64,000 nucleotides of DNA, from assembly GCF_030867145.1 (NCBI RefSeq), contig NC_134414.1, positions 75,816,504-75,880,503 on the forward strand. The letters are read 5' to 3'. Shown piece by piece: positions 13,249 to 26,600 of this stretch. Each line of letters begins with the position of its first letter. Position 1 is the stretch's first letter. The notes beneath the pieces are model-generated. The model saw only the letters and a program-made list of their open reading frames with translations. It did no database searches and was not told the DNA's origin. Made by a program: the position numbers and the translations under genes. This stretch comes from Opisthocomus hoazin. Lineage: Eukaryota > Chordata > Aves > Opisthocomiformes > Opisthocomidae.

Positions 13249-13254
13249 TTTATT
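13249..13254 (-). terminator. Candidate distal poly(A) signal AATAAA
   Basis: Minus-strand AATAAA followed within about 30 nt by TTTGTTTTTT, resembling the downstream element of a cleavage site. It is the best minus-strand signal I noticed downstream of IL1R1. Confidence 0.45.
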
Positions 13255-15480
13255 GAATTAAAAACTGGACCTTTCTTCAAAGTGTCTTTACATAACACAT
13301 AAAACTTTAGCATCAGTTATATAAATATATCAAAAGGAACAAATATCTTTTAAAAAACAGTATTTCGGCTCAGTAAAATAACTTTCCTCTCCCTAAAGGT
13401 AGGGATAACAAGTAGCAGTTTTTCATTCAGTCTATTTCAGTCAACAAAAGCAATTTAGGAGGCCTGAGGTTGCTGGAACTCTGTTGCCTGGCCTGCATAC
13501 TGCAAGCTGTCAAGGTGGAAGCGCAATCTCAGTATTGCACCCTAGTCCTCAGAGTACAATTACCATACTTCCAATGTCTAGTCTTCACATTTGATACAGG
13601 GATTTTCTTACAGAAGAGTTCTGTGACCAAACTGTACGGCTTCCGTCCCACTAAATTCTTCTACGGATGCAAACCGTAACAATTGGCCTTGCTCAGATGG
13701 ATGTCAGTAACTTCAGCTGGATCTCAAGGCTCTTTTACCCTACAGTGGGCTGTCACTGAACATGCACCGTATTTAAAAGCTGCGTGCAACAGCTAAGCGA
13801 ATGTTGCACGTCATGACCAGAACTGATCCTCCCTTGACACTTCTGCCTTGACTAAAACATAGAATGAGAACAGAATATAAGCATGTGCATTGCTCTACAC
13901 ATATATGACATTCATCAATAAAAAAATCCAGTACCATGACAGTTTGAAATAGTCTGATGTTTCAAATGCACTTTTTCCCCTCCTATCCTGAAATGTGGAG
14001 ATTCTTATTCCATTCTGGCCAAACACACACTCAACTCGCAAAGCTCTGAAGGCACTGGCTCTCAGAAGCAGGGTTTCAAATTTCCACCATATGCTGAGGT
14101 AACCAGAGCACGTTACATGGGAGAGGAACCTCCCTCCACTGGTGGTGTCACTTATCAGGCAGAGCACAAGCGTCTCACCATCCCACCTTCACTGGGCAGC
14201 TCTCCCTCACACTACCAGTTTCACTTGGTTGAGCCACCCAGGAAGAAAAAGCTGACACTGCAGCATCAAAACCAGCAGAGGAATCCTGAAGGATGCAGAA
14301 CATGATTTGTTTCAGATGAACAAGCTGAGATATCAAATGCCCAACTCAGAGGGAACATTTCTGCCTAATACAGCATTAGCTTAAAGCCTTCAAGGACAGC
14401 TTGGAAAGTGGTGGAGTTTGACATAATAGTAAGTTGCTTCTTTTAAGATGAGGGAGCTGCACAGGAAAAAATAGGCTGGAGTTTGAATGAGAGAAGAGCA
14501 AAAGATTCTGCGAGAGCGAAGCTGACAGAGTGCAAACAGGAACTCAGAGCTGCAAGCAGCTGCTAAAGGCTGTAACAATCAAATCCTGAAGCTTCTGTAC
14601 ACAAATAGATCTCAAAACTTAAAAATGTAACTGTCAAGCACAGACTGAAAAGCAATTTGGCTCTCACATCTCCTGCTCCTGTAAAATCGACAGCTATAAA
14701 CATGGCATTAAACAGATTTGATCATTTCTTAAAATCAACCAAATCAATTCCCTCCTCCCCCCAAAAAATTGATCATTACAAACTACATCACCACCTAAAC
14801 ACAAGTCAAACATTGATTTCAGAGTTGACAAAATTGTGTCATACATCATATTGTTTAAAAAAAAAAAAGAGAAAGGATTCGACATGCTCAGCAAGTTTTA
14901 ACCATTTCCTTTCCCCCACAGCTGTATGTAAGCTGCGACTCCATCCTCACTTCATCCAGCCCCAGCCAAATTAGGTACACAGTCACCTCTGATTCCTTAC
15001 ATCGTCAGGGGAGAGGGAAAGGAGAGAAGCAAGTAGCCACAGGGGGCATCTCTCTCTCACTTTAAGGAGTACTGGGCAACGCTATTTTAGCTCTGTTTTC
15101 TAAACGCATCTAGAGCCAAAAAGCATGGCCTCACCACCCCTTTTCTTCTCCCATTGTGCTCTGAACCCTCCAGGAACCAAACTCACTAATCTGGGAGAAA
15201 ACCATCCGAAGGAAAAGACCGATTTCTGCCACCTTAGTCTGTTCAGTCAGGTTCAGAGCTGACAAATGCTAGAGCCTGCACCCTGGCTTGGAACAGGAGG
15301 GGAGATCTGCTCTCCTTCAGCAACAGTGACCCAAGAGAAGGAGGTGCCCTGAAGCCCCTTGATCTGGTCTTTAAAGTAAGAGGGATGAAGCCAACCATCC
15401 CATACTCCCCATGAGACAGTCCATGTCATTCGCTAATTGTTCCACTTGGGTAGTAAGCACAAATATATTAAGCCATTTAA

Positions 15481-16556
15481 CTGGAAATCATAGAGCAGAT
15501 CATGGAGCAGATCCTCCTGGAAACTGTGCTAAGGCACATGGAAAATAAGGAGCTGACTGGTGACAGCCAACATGACTTCACTAAGGGCAAATCATGCCTG
15601 ACAAATTTGGTGGCCTTCTACGACAGGGTCACCGTGGATAAAGGAAGAGCAACTGATGTTGTCTACCTGGACTTGAGCAAAGCATTTGGCACTGTCCCAC
15701 AAGACATCCTTGTCTCTGAATTGGAGGGACATGGACTCAGTGGATAAGAAATCGTCTGGATGGTTGCACTCAAAGAGTTGCGGTCAATGGTTCAATGTCC
15801 CAGTGCAGACCAGTCACGAGCAGCGTTCCTCAGGGGTTGGTACTGGGACCGGTGCTGTTTAACATCTTTATCAGCGACATGGACAGTGGGATTGAGTGCA
15901 CCCTCACCCAGTTTGCAAATGAGACCCAGCTGTCTGGTGCAGTCGACACGTTGGAGGGAAGGGAAGCCATGCAGAAGGACGCTGATAGGCTTGAGAGGTG
16001 GGCCCACGCGCACCTCGTGAAGTTCAACAAGGCCAAGTGCAAGGTCCTGCACATGAGTTGTGGCAATCCCAAGCACAAATAAAGGCTGGGTGGACAACGG
16101 ATTGAGAACAGCCCTGAGGAGAAGGACTTGGGGGTACTGGTGGATGAGAAGCTGGACATGACCCAGCAATGTGCACTCTCAGCCCAGAAGGTCAACTGTA
16201 CCCTGGGCTGCATCACAAGCAGTGTGACCAACAGGTCGAGGGAGGGGTTTCTGCCCCTTTACTCCGCTCTGGTGAGTCCCCACCTGGAGTCCTGCGTCCA
16301 GCTCTGGAGCCCTCAGCACAGGAAAGACATGGAACTGTTGGAGCAGGTCCAGAGGAGGCCACAAAGATGATCAGAGGAATGGAGTACCTCTGCTATGAGG
16401 AAAGGCTGAGAGAGCTGGGGCTGTTCATGCTGGAGAAGAGAAGGCTTCAGGGAGACCTTAGAGCAGCCTTCCAGTACCCGAAGGGGGCCTACAAGACAGC
16501 TGGAGAGGGACTTGATCTTTAAAGGTTCCTTCCAATCCAAACCATTCTATGAAACA
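15481..16556 (+). mobile_element. CR1 LINE, 5'-truncated
   Basis: Runs from the middle of the CR1 reverse transcriptase (motif VYLDLSKAF near 15661) through the LSPLLF-type region and C-terminal part to the CR1 3' end (CCTTCCAATCC...ATTCTATGA). Frameshifts and stops divide it into ORFs at 15502, 15795, 16128 and 16169. The catalytic motif reads FANE rather than FADD. It lies antisense in the probable IL1R1 3'UTR. Confidence 0.9.
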
Positions 16557-16933
16557 AAAAAAACAATCCTCTGGAGATTAATTTTTTTGACTCAGTACAG
16601 CATTACAACGGTATTTTTACAAAGTCTGTGTGGGACAAGTGACTAAAAGGTACAGTTCTTTGAAATGTAAAAAAGATCAGAGAAGAGTATTTATGCTTTG
16701 TCAGGTTCAATAGCACTTTTGGGGGCCTGGGATTGTCTCATCTTTTCTCTTGGACGATACTACGCTGATGCAGTAACACAGAGAGATTTACCTTCCAGCA
16801 AACAATGAACTTATAACAAATGAAAGTTTTGTCATTTCATTAAAAAATTGAAACAAAAACATTTACTAGGATCAACCATGTCCACTACACAGTATCACTA
16901 TTATAATTAATATAGTTCCCTTCATATTCAACC

Positions 16934-16939
16934 TTTAAT
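16934..16939 (-). terminator. Candidate proximal poly(A) signal ATTAAA
   Basis: Minus-strand ATTAAA about 320 nt after the IL1R1 stop, with a TG-rich stretch (TACTGTGTAGTGG) some 40 nt further on. It would exclude the CR1 from the mRNA. Confidence 0.3.
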
Positions 16940-17257
16940 TGCAAAAAACAATTTTTTTGTTGTTTTGATAGTTTTTTTCCCTTCCATTTTCAAAAGAATT
17001 CCACCAAATCAAAGTGCAATTCTTGGAAAAGGCCTCATGTACGTCTTACGCGATTTCCATGTCATCACTGTGCTGCTGACGACATCACAAGGTGTTCGGT
17101 TCATCTGGCCATAAGAAAGGATGATTCACATCCGTAGACGAAGTTGTAGTACCTTCAATCCAGAAATTATGGATGAGATTGTCTGCACAAAACAGATCAA
17201 TCCACCACCAACTATGTGAACTGAAGTAGTCAACAAGCATCGTTTTCCTGTTGTTAT

Positions 17258-17634
17258 TTAGGAAGAATTAAAGTCTCTTGGTAACAAATGCAGCCCTGAT
17301 GAAGATACAGTTTTTCTGGATGGCATGTGGTAGCGCACTTTCTTCCAGAATCTGGTACTTGCTGAGTGGGACCTTTCTGAGAAGTCCCCTTTCCACCGGA
17401 TAGCCCCATGCTTTTGCTTAATATATTTGATTGTTTCTGGCATGTCCGCATAATCTTGTATTTTTTCAAGTTCAATGAGAATTATTTTAATGCTGTCTTG
17501 GACAAGAGCATTATACACGGCTAGGTGCTTTTCAGACACATTGTCTGTAACACTGTAGCAGGAGGGTTCTGGTACTAAAACAATTATCACTCTTCTACTT
17601 TGATGGATTTTTTCATCAGCAACACTGATCACAG
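17258..17634 (-). CDS. IL1R1: IL1R1 terminal coding exon: TIR domain end and stop
   Basis: 377 coding nt from acceptor tctctacag to the stop at 17258. It encodes [20 protein letters not shown], then [24 protein letters not shown] and [10 protein letters not shown]. Box 3 follows ([10 protein letters not shown]), and a roughly 20-residue serine-rich tail closes the protein. It carries the second half of the cytoplasmic signalling domain. Confidence 0.95.
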
Positions 17635-20600
17635 CTGTAGAGAAAGAATTTGTGCAAAATTAAGGCTGTATGTTTCTATTTTTTGTTACCAACATGTTGC
17701 AGCTGTTTCATTCACTGTTTGCTATTTGATTTGGCCACTGCAACACAATCTGACCCCGTCAGACTTCATGTCTACATTCCTGTTTTGCATAAACAGCGAA
17801 GAACTATCACCTGTCTACTTACCTCGCTAATGCCATTTTATTACCATCATAGGTGCAACTGCAAAAAAACAAGTTCTGAAACCATACGCCTAGACAAAAC
17901 TGTGACCTTTTTCCTTAAATGGCTTGTTCTGATATCCTTAACTGTTTTTTACTACATGTAAGTAGAACAGAAAGCAAAGAAACCTCCCTTCAATAGCATT
18001 CCAGAAAATTAATTCTAATACAGCAAAACATGGTAAATACCACGCAAAACCCATATGGGTTAGCCCCTAGAATAGACTATTGCATTTTTTCAAGCTGGAA
18101 AAATAAAGCAGCACTTTAGACTGTACTTCTCAGAAACCCTTCCTTCTCAAACCTCTACCAAAAGCTTTCAGATGTAAAGAAGTGATCCACGAACCATCTC
18201 ATGTAGTTTGTTTACACACCTTTTTTTAAAAAAAAAACCCAACAACAAAAACTTATATTTAAGGCCTACTATGTAAATCTATTCAGTCTCAGTATTATCT
18301 TTTTAAAGCCATAAGGCCAGTAAGGATTCTGAAGACTTTCATCATTTCCCCTCACATAAGCAGTCAGTGGGACAGACTTTGCAGTTTTCAGTGTCACATG
18401 CTAGGAATTTAAATTTGATGCGCATATGCACACAGAGGAAACCTCCACAAGGATTTTAAATCCTTGCAAGGAAGGCAATGCTTTGTAAGAACTTTCACAA
18501 GGGACAAGTAGTCTTTGACACAGCTGACAGCTCCTGATAACTTATTTTAGTTTGTATTCTTTTTTTTCCCCATCTGCACTGTCTAAGCATCCATTATACC
18601 CTTCATTGCATTCTGCTGGTTTGATAGCAGTACTCAGAGCAAATAAAAACGAAACAGTAGAGAAGTTATCCTGTCAAATGGCACCTCAAAGCAATGGGTT
18701 CTTTCCACACCACCCACGAGAACTACTTTTCCATGTTTCCAGGCATTAGTCATCATTCACAACCACAATTTCAGCTCCCCTTCCCCTCAGCATCCTTCCA
18801 TCTCCAGATATCTAGGCTAGCCAGGCATTGAAAAAGCCTGGAAGAGGTAAATAATGACAAGGGGAAAGCTGAGATAAATAGACTTCATGGTAGTCAGAGA
18901 GAATTCCATCAGAGAGAATAAGAAAAAATCACAGCTCATTTGACAGTGGGAAATATTTAGAATCGCATCTGACTGACTGCCTGTTTCTGGGTTGTACTTC
19001 AAGCTGCCAATGAGAAAACTTGAGTGTAATTTGTCTTCAGAGAGCTTACCTTCTCCTGGTAAATCATCCCTCCCAAATATGAAGAGGTTATATCCACACT
19101 GTCTTTCTAAGACCTCTGGCAGTATCTTCAGAGCAAAAATATCCGATGAATACAAGCAGCTCTCTCTGTTCTTTGGATACAGAACATAAGCGTCATAGAT
19201 CTTCCCATCTGAAACTAAAGAGGGAGCAATAGGAGTAATATAAAAATGGATTCTCAAGACAGAAAAGCAAACAAGCAAATCTCTAAACTGTTTTTTGCAC
19301 ACTTGAATCATTGTTTTAGGTCCTAATCCTGCTATTATTTAAGCATGTATAACTATACTAAGCCTGAAATATTTGTAGAATCAGGCCTTCTAGAATTCAG
19401 TATGCTGGATCTGAATAGGCAAAAGAAACCTGCAAAATTAAGTAGGTTTGAATATTCTTTTTTGAACTCTAAATAAAAAAACATTATCACTGAATTATCT
19501 GGAAAAGAGCGGTTCCAGTAGTACAACTGAATACTTAACATTCCAGCTGCCATACAATTCACGGGTCATTTCTGTAACCTGGAGTTTCAAAACACAGCAA
19601 CCACTTGGACAAGAAAACAAAACCAAGGTATTTTTGGCAAATTTCAAAGTCTGAATAGTGCTACGTATTCTGGAACAAACTTTTCAGAAAGACCAAATTA
19701 AAAAGACTTCAAAGAACTCTAACAGAGTTTCAGTACATCTAGAAGATATTTTGTTTCTCTAGCCATGTACCTCCTCTCAGATATTTGGAAATAACCCATA
19801 CTTCGGCATACTCTCATAGATAGCACCCCTATCAACATTTTTTCTGAATGCTAGGAATTTACAGAAAGTAAAATAATCAGAAGTGCCTTCAAATAGAAAA
19901 GAAAGTGAAATTTGTCCTGTTTTATCTATGGAAAATAACAAACACCCAACAATTCCACTGTATTACCGCTTTCTATAACAACAGCAACTAGAAGAAATGT
20001 GAACAACTGCATTCAAAGCGCTGAAGGGGGTGTTCAGGGAAAGGAATGATAATACTGGATTCCTGAAAAGTTGCTGATTTTTCCCCTGAAGATGCTTTGG
20101 TTATCTGAACTAATTCGAAACACCATAAAAACATGTTACCCTTTCAAAAACCCCAAGCCAGACCAATCACACTCACTGAGGTTAACTCATTGCTTTGCAA
20201 GGGAAGGTGGAAGCTCGTTACAACACACAGCACTGTTACACAAACATACCTTTTTTACCCAGGAAAGGATGGTAGAAGTCCCGATACCAAAGCACAATAT
20301 CAATTTTGAAGATCTTGTAGATAAAGAGAGTAAAAAATACTAAAAATACCATGGAAACTCCTCCTCCAATTAAGTAACCCTGAATGTTCCAAGCTGCAGT
20401 AGAGTGGAGTAAGGAGAGAGAAAACAAACAAAACACAGTTATACATTAGAAACAGAGAAAGACAAGAGATGTTCAAAATTGTTTAGTCATTAAAATATTA
20501 AAAAAAGGAAGGAATGAGTAGGACTGAAAGTTTTTCATGTATGCAAATACTGTTATGAAGCATGTATGCAAATACTGTTATTTGACAAGCCTAATTGTAT

Positions 20601-23600
20601 CTTTCAGAGAAAAGGTACCTTAGCAATAGGACAAATGAGCCTACTCTTCAGCTGAAACACCAAAATACTGACGCATATCCCAGTGCAGCAGCAGAGTCAG
20701 AATTCTTACACAAAATTTTATCAGTCAGAAAGCAACAAAGTCAGAGGTGGGAAGGTGATTTCCTGACCATGCTATCCTCCCCAGACCAACCAGCTTTCCA
20801 TTTTCTCTAGCCTCTTCGAAAATTGAAGCTACTAATTTGTTACCCTTAATAGATTTGTTGTCCTTAAAACCAACACACACCTTCCACAAACTGCACTCTT
20901 TAGTTCATGCATATTAAAGGATTTCTGAGGTTAAATCCTACCCTGACAATCTTTATGGAGAGCTTGTGTAACAAGCTAGAACTCAGATCCACTTTTAGGC
21001 AATTATTTGTTTCCAATGTGGCCAGTTAAAGATAAGTTTGAGAATAACATTTGTCAAAGGATTGGCTCACAGTTGACAAAGCCAGCTCAATACAACCTCA
21101 ATAGACCAGAGGCTCTTCTGCAGTTAAATTAAAAAAAAAAAATGGGTACTTATAATGATTTGCTTTTCTGTGTATCTGTTTTTAAATAAAAATAAGTAAT
21201 TTCTTCAGCCCTGAATTTGAGTTTTTAAAGCTCACTTTACCTTTAAGTTCATCTACTTAAAAGAAAATTTAATGCTAGCCAGCAATAGGTCAAACTTATC
21301 CTTGTCTCTGATCACAAGCCTGGGGTCTCCAACAAGTGGCAGGATGCTCCCAATCAACATGCATGAGCCTATCTAGAAGGTGATAACACAGCACATGCAT
21401 CAGTAATGGGAAGTCCATAATCTTTCCGCGCAATCGATTTCATTACTTCACCATCATCACTGTTAGAGTTTCTCCTACTATATAAATACATTTTTTTTTT
21501 CCTTTCTCTTGGCAATCTGAGCCCATTATTTTTTACTGAAAGACAGGACAACCAGGTCCACATATATATTCATGTCCTTTTGACAGTCTGTTCCACACTT
21601 AGTTACGTCTTCCCCCAAGCTCTTTAGAGAATTGGCTATTTTCACTATGCTTCTAGACACACGATCTCCTCTGCTCCACATGCTTCTTTAAGCACAAGAG
21701 TGTAAAATGAAGCACATTATTCCACTGAGGTCTCACATTTGCTTCAAATAAACTGTAATCTTAACATTAATGTTTCCTAAAACACTGAATGAGAGAACAC
21801 AAAACAAATTAAAAGTACTATTTTCTTTAATTTTGCTAATAATATGACAAAAACTTCACAAAGAGAGGCATTGACCTGCATTGCCCACTTTGCTCAACGG
21901 CACATCATGCAGTTTTAGCTCTAAGTAGGATGTTGTCAAACTAACTGAGAAGTAAGCATCATTGATCACCATTTTATAAAGACGAGGTCTCTTACCTGGG
22001 CGTTCCAATTTGATGTAGGCTGTAAATTGTTGAGAACCATAGATGAAGTGACAGAAAAATTTATAAGCATAATCCTGTACTTTCACTTCTGAAATATTAA
22101 ATTTTGTTCCAGATACAGGAATTCCATGAGGCATCACCTCTCTGTCATTAAAAAAAGAGTAAAAAGGAAACATCTGTAGAGAAACTGAGATATCAGTGCC
22201 TAGTATAGGATAGACTCATCTATCCACAAATACAAGAACATTCATTTTTTTACCTCTATAAACCTAAGAAGCCAGTGAAGCACAGCAAATATCATGCCTG
22301 TAACAAGCAGCTTCATGACTAGAGGTGACTTGGCTCTTTCCATACACATTGGGTTGTTGGGTTTTTTTCACTGAGTGGGACAGAGTGCACCATTAGTTTT
22401 GTATCATTTGCAAAACAGCTCAAAGGGGTGGCTGATACACCAGAGGGTCATGCTGCCATCCAGAGGAACCTTGACAGGCTGGAGAAAGGGGCTGACAGGA
22501 ACGCCATGAAGTTAAGCAGAATGCAAATCCTGCACCTGAGGAAGAATATCCAGTCCCCAGGCATCCTGGACTGCATGAACAGCAGCGCTGCCAGCAGGTC
22601 AAGGGAGGTGATCTTTCCCCTCTACTCAGCACTGGTGAGGTCGCACCTGGAGTAGTGGGGCCAGTTCTGGGCTCCCCAGTACGAGAGATGTATGGATTTA
22701 CTGGAGCAAGGCCAACGCAGGGCCATGAAAATGATTAATGGAGTGGAGCAGCTGTCCTCTGGGGGAACAGGGACTGCTCAGCCTGGAGCAGAGAAGGCTG
22801 GGGGCGGGTGGATCTTATCAAGGTGTGTAAATACCTGACGGGAGGGAGTGGATTGAGCCAGGCTCATTTCAGTAGTGCCCACTGACAGGACAAGAGGCAA
22901 TGAGCACTGAAACACTTTCCCATCTGAACACTTTTTTATTGCGAGGGTGATCAAACACTGGAATAGGTTGCCCAGAGAAGCTGTGAAGTCTCCACCTGTG
23001 GAGATATTCAAAGCCCAGCTGGATACAGCTCTGAGCAACCTGCTCTCTCTCACCCTGTTTGAGCAGGGGGGTTGGACAAGACAATCTCAAGAGTCCCCTT
23101 CCAACCTAAGTGATCCTGTGAATGAAACGTTGTTCAAACCAGTAGTAACTAGTAATAAAAGTGTCAAGAGACAAAAACCATCTTCCAGCGTTCTTTATAT
23201 TGATGATGAAGCAAAAACCTTTCTAAGCATACTGATGGACTCCCCAATGCCACAGTGTCCACAGTTAAGGGCACCAACCAATTTAGGAAAGACTGATGAA
23301 TAAAATTCACAAAAGCTGGGTGATCTTGGTGTCAAATGACAAAAACCATAGCATTACTGCCTTTATGTCTCATATCTATTGTCACAAGAGGCTTGGAGAT
23401 ACAATATGCTATCCTGCTAAATACCATCCTGCTCTAAGGTAGATTTACACATATAAGATGGGAGGGGCTGCAGTAAGAAGGTACCTATAAACTGGCATTC
23501 TACCCTATATACCGAAGTGGCATGACCTTATATACTTCAGGAGGAAAACTCATTTTGCAGAACATCCTGAAGAACCAGTTTCTATTACATATATAATTGC

Positions 23601-26600
23601 CAGCAATTTCTGTCACAGGATGCCAATATAAACCTCATAATTTGGCAACATGTTCTGATTTGTTCAAGTCAGTTTTAACTTTCCTCCCAGCAGAGGAAAG
23701 AGTTACCTCCTAGCTGTAAGCCCTCAAGTCCATAATGTTGGCCATGCCTACAGTGTGCTTTGCTATGAGCAAACACTCCACAAATGTAATTGCTGAGAAA
23801 CTGCTACTATTTTTTGAAGTAAAACAACGTTATTGCAATTAGATTCATGTCTTTGATACTGGATAACTTAATTTGAACTACTAATCCCGATTAGAACTTG
23901 CACAGGATGTATTTTGCACATCACCATCTCTGGCATGGGAAAATTAACAAGCAGGGTAGTGATTCGAAATGGGTATCACTTCCAGGCACGCCAAAAATCT
24001 TAACAGAGAATTGGTGTGAGTTAAATATCTTAAATGCTTTTCAGGAAGATGTGTTTACTAGCAGCACCAAGTTGGTTTCAGAAAAAACTGCAGTTATAAA
24101 AAGTTTAAACACAGCTACACAGAGCTGCACATGTGTCTTCTCTGGTGAAACTTCACGCCCTGAAGAATAATGGGCTTAGTTGTGCCTTAGAGACCAAAAG
24201 CTGGGGCCCCAGTATTTACAGGCAAACAACCAAGTATTACAGATCTATAATGAAAGTAATAATTCCCCCTAAAGGAACCTGGGGACAAAGTAAAACGAAG
24301 ATTCCTTCTGATGGCCAGATGGAGATGAATGAAAAAGACCATTTCAAAAGCAGGCTGCAGCCTAACTCTCTAGCCATATTTTTCACTGATGATGGCACTT
24401 TGCAGACACAGCAATGCTTCTGCACAAGTGAGAGCTCATCAGCTGAGATTTTTTTCTTTCTGCTTTGTACTGCCTTTTAAGGGTTATATTTAACAGCAGT
24501 GATTGATACAATGAAAAAGCAAACAGCACATTCACACTCTGCTACAGCACAGACCAGTCACTGAGTAACAAAGGTCCTGCTCTCTCAAAAGAAATTGCTG
24601 GTTTTATCAACCTAATTTGTGTTTCATTTTCCTGAACATAAAAAACCCCTAAATGTCCTGCAACAACAGCTTCTGCTTTGTGTTCTTGAGGATTACTAGT
24701 TGTGTCAGTACGTAGAAAAGGACCAACTTCACAAATAAAAATAAGTGGTTTGATTTTTTTGTCTTGGAACAATGCATCCTTCCTGTATTAATGATAGAGG
24801 GCAGGCTTTAATTTATTTGCAAAAAGGATTGCATAAGAACAAATGCATAACAGGCCTTACAAAATTATGCATTTCACCACAGCACTATAAAAACCTACAT
24901 GCAATTGCTTCATTACATTTGTATCAGACACATCAGTATTTATCACAACATGTTTATATTTTTAAAAACCAAGCAGTAAGAATATAATGTACTTGATGCA
25001 GACTTCTAATCAGTCTTTCAATGACTACTGATATTTGACTAGTAGTCAACTTTATGGTAAATTCACTGCAAATTACTGGAGATTACTTCAGCTAGAAATG
25101 CACTTACAATTCAATGTATAAGGATACTTACTCATAAAACTGTTCCCTGTAGGTGCTATCAAAGCTATCAACATCCTCATCATTAACTTGCCAGAATGGA
25201 ATCAAGCCATTTATGTCACTTGATATATTACATTCCATAACTACATGAGAGCCTACAAAAAACATTTAAACACAGCAATTGAATGTCTTGTAACAGAAGC
25301 AGGATGAAGTGATTAGGGAACAGGTGGGAAAAGGAGGGCTACCAAAAAAACCCACTTACCTTACAAAAAGCAGAGTCATTAAAATTCATCCCTCTGTAAT
25401 CCACACTGGGGTGTCCCCAGTCTGGATATAAGTTCCACCCTAAATGTAGGTGTCTAAATGTTCATGTCGATATTTGACCAGATGCCTAAGATAGTAACAA
25501 GAGTTTAGCTCTGCTGGAGTCGACTCACATTAAAGTAGATACCTGGACCTCATCAACTGAACAGCTCTCTAGACTCCACTGACTCCACTGAAAGATGCAG
25601 AGCTCAAATCAGTTGGATGTACACAGTATGGTGACATCCAAGATGCTCTCTAGCATCCAAGGCATCCATATGGAGCTGGCAGACAGGACTCCAGACCTTC
25701 AAGAAACCTGCACTGCTAGAGCAGCCAGATCACCCAAAACAGCACTAGACATCTATGTCTAGGCAACTGAATTGAGTCCCTGTTGATAATAGCATGAATT
25801 GAGGCCCCCCAGCTCATATGCAGATACCACCTGGAGCTGAATCCCATTCTTAGTGACCACACGTGTCTTTACTCCAAAACAGAGTCTTTTGGCCAACACT
25901 GTCCACTGGGATGGTTTCTGAATACCCTCACACTCTGCTCCCAGAGCAAGCTCACCTGTCACTCAGCTCCTTTGCCACCAACCGTCCAGATCCTACAGAA
26001 TGCCTCAGTATTAACAAAGCAAGCCAAGTTGCAGCATATATTTATCGCCAATGTACCTCGGAGGGCTCCATTTACAGGAAGGTAAGCAGTTTTCCTGGAG
26101 TCCTTTCCTTCTGTATTTTACCCATGGGAGTTATGATTTGATAGGAGAAGGTGGGCTCTCAGTTCACCTACGTAAAGGCCTCAATGTTTCATTTCCTAGA
26201 ACCACATCATATCTAGGTGCTTCCACCAAGTGATAGTCTCTATCAAAAGTATGGAATAAACCTTTAGCTCGCATGCAAAGCAGTTACTTGAACAAGAGTT
26301 CACTCAGAAATCACAGATGCTCCCCAATCTCTTCCCCGATGTCCTTCCACCACAATAACGACTTTTTTTAAAGATGCGGTTTAGTTCATCGCACAGCTCT
26401 TCAAAAGGAAGAAAAACCTTAAGTGTTCCATGCCCTCCACTTCTATACACTCCTGCATGTACCGTTAAGTTTCTGCACTACCTTCTCCTGCCACTTCTTA
26501 TGCAAAAATACAGGTATTTCCAGGTTCATACAGTTTTTTCCAGGTTCTGTCCTACAGGCAGGCATTTAACAGAAGATTTTTTTTTCCCCAGCATCCCATT

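Larger units (their letters stand above)
13230..17257 (-). other. IL1R1: Probable IL1R1 3' untranslated region
   Basis: No coding exon was recognised between the IL1R1 stop and an AATAAA at 13249-13254 (-). That signal has AT-rich sequence before it and T/G-rich sequence after it, like a genuine mRNA end. A roughly 4-kb 3'UTR would then contain the antisense CR1 at 15481-16556. The alternative is a short 3'UTR ending near 16915. The extent is an inference. Confidence 0.45.

Noticed and set aside
18817..19049. Open extension after the TIR donor, considered as an alternative IL1R1 C terminus
   Set aside because: It would truncate TIR after box 2, and the standard donor is consensus. Chance openness of 76 codons is plausible.
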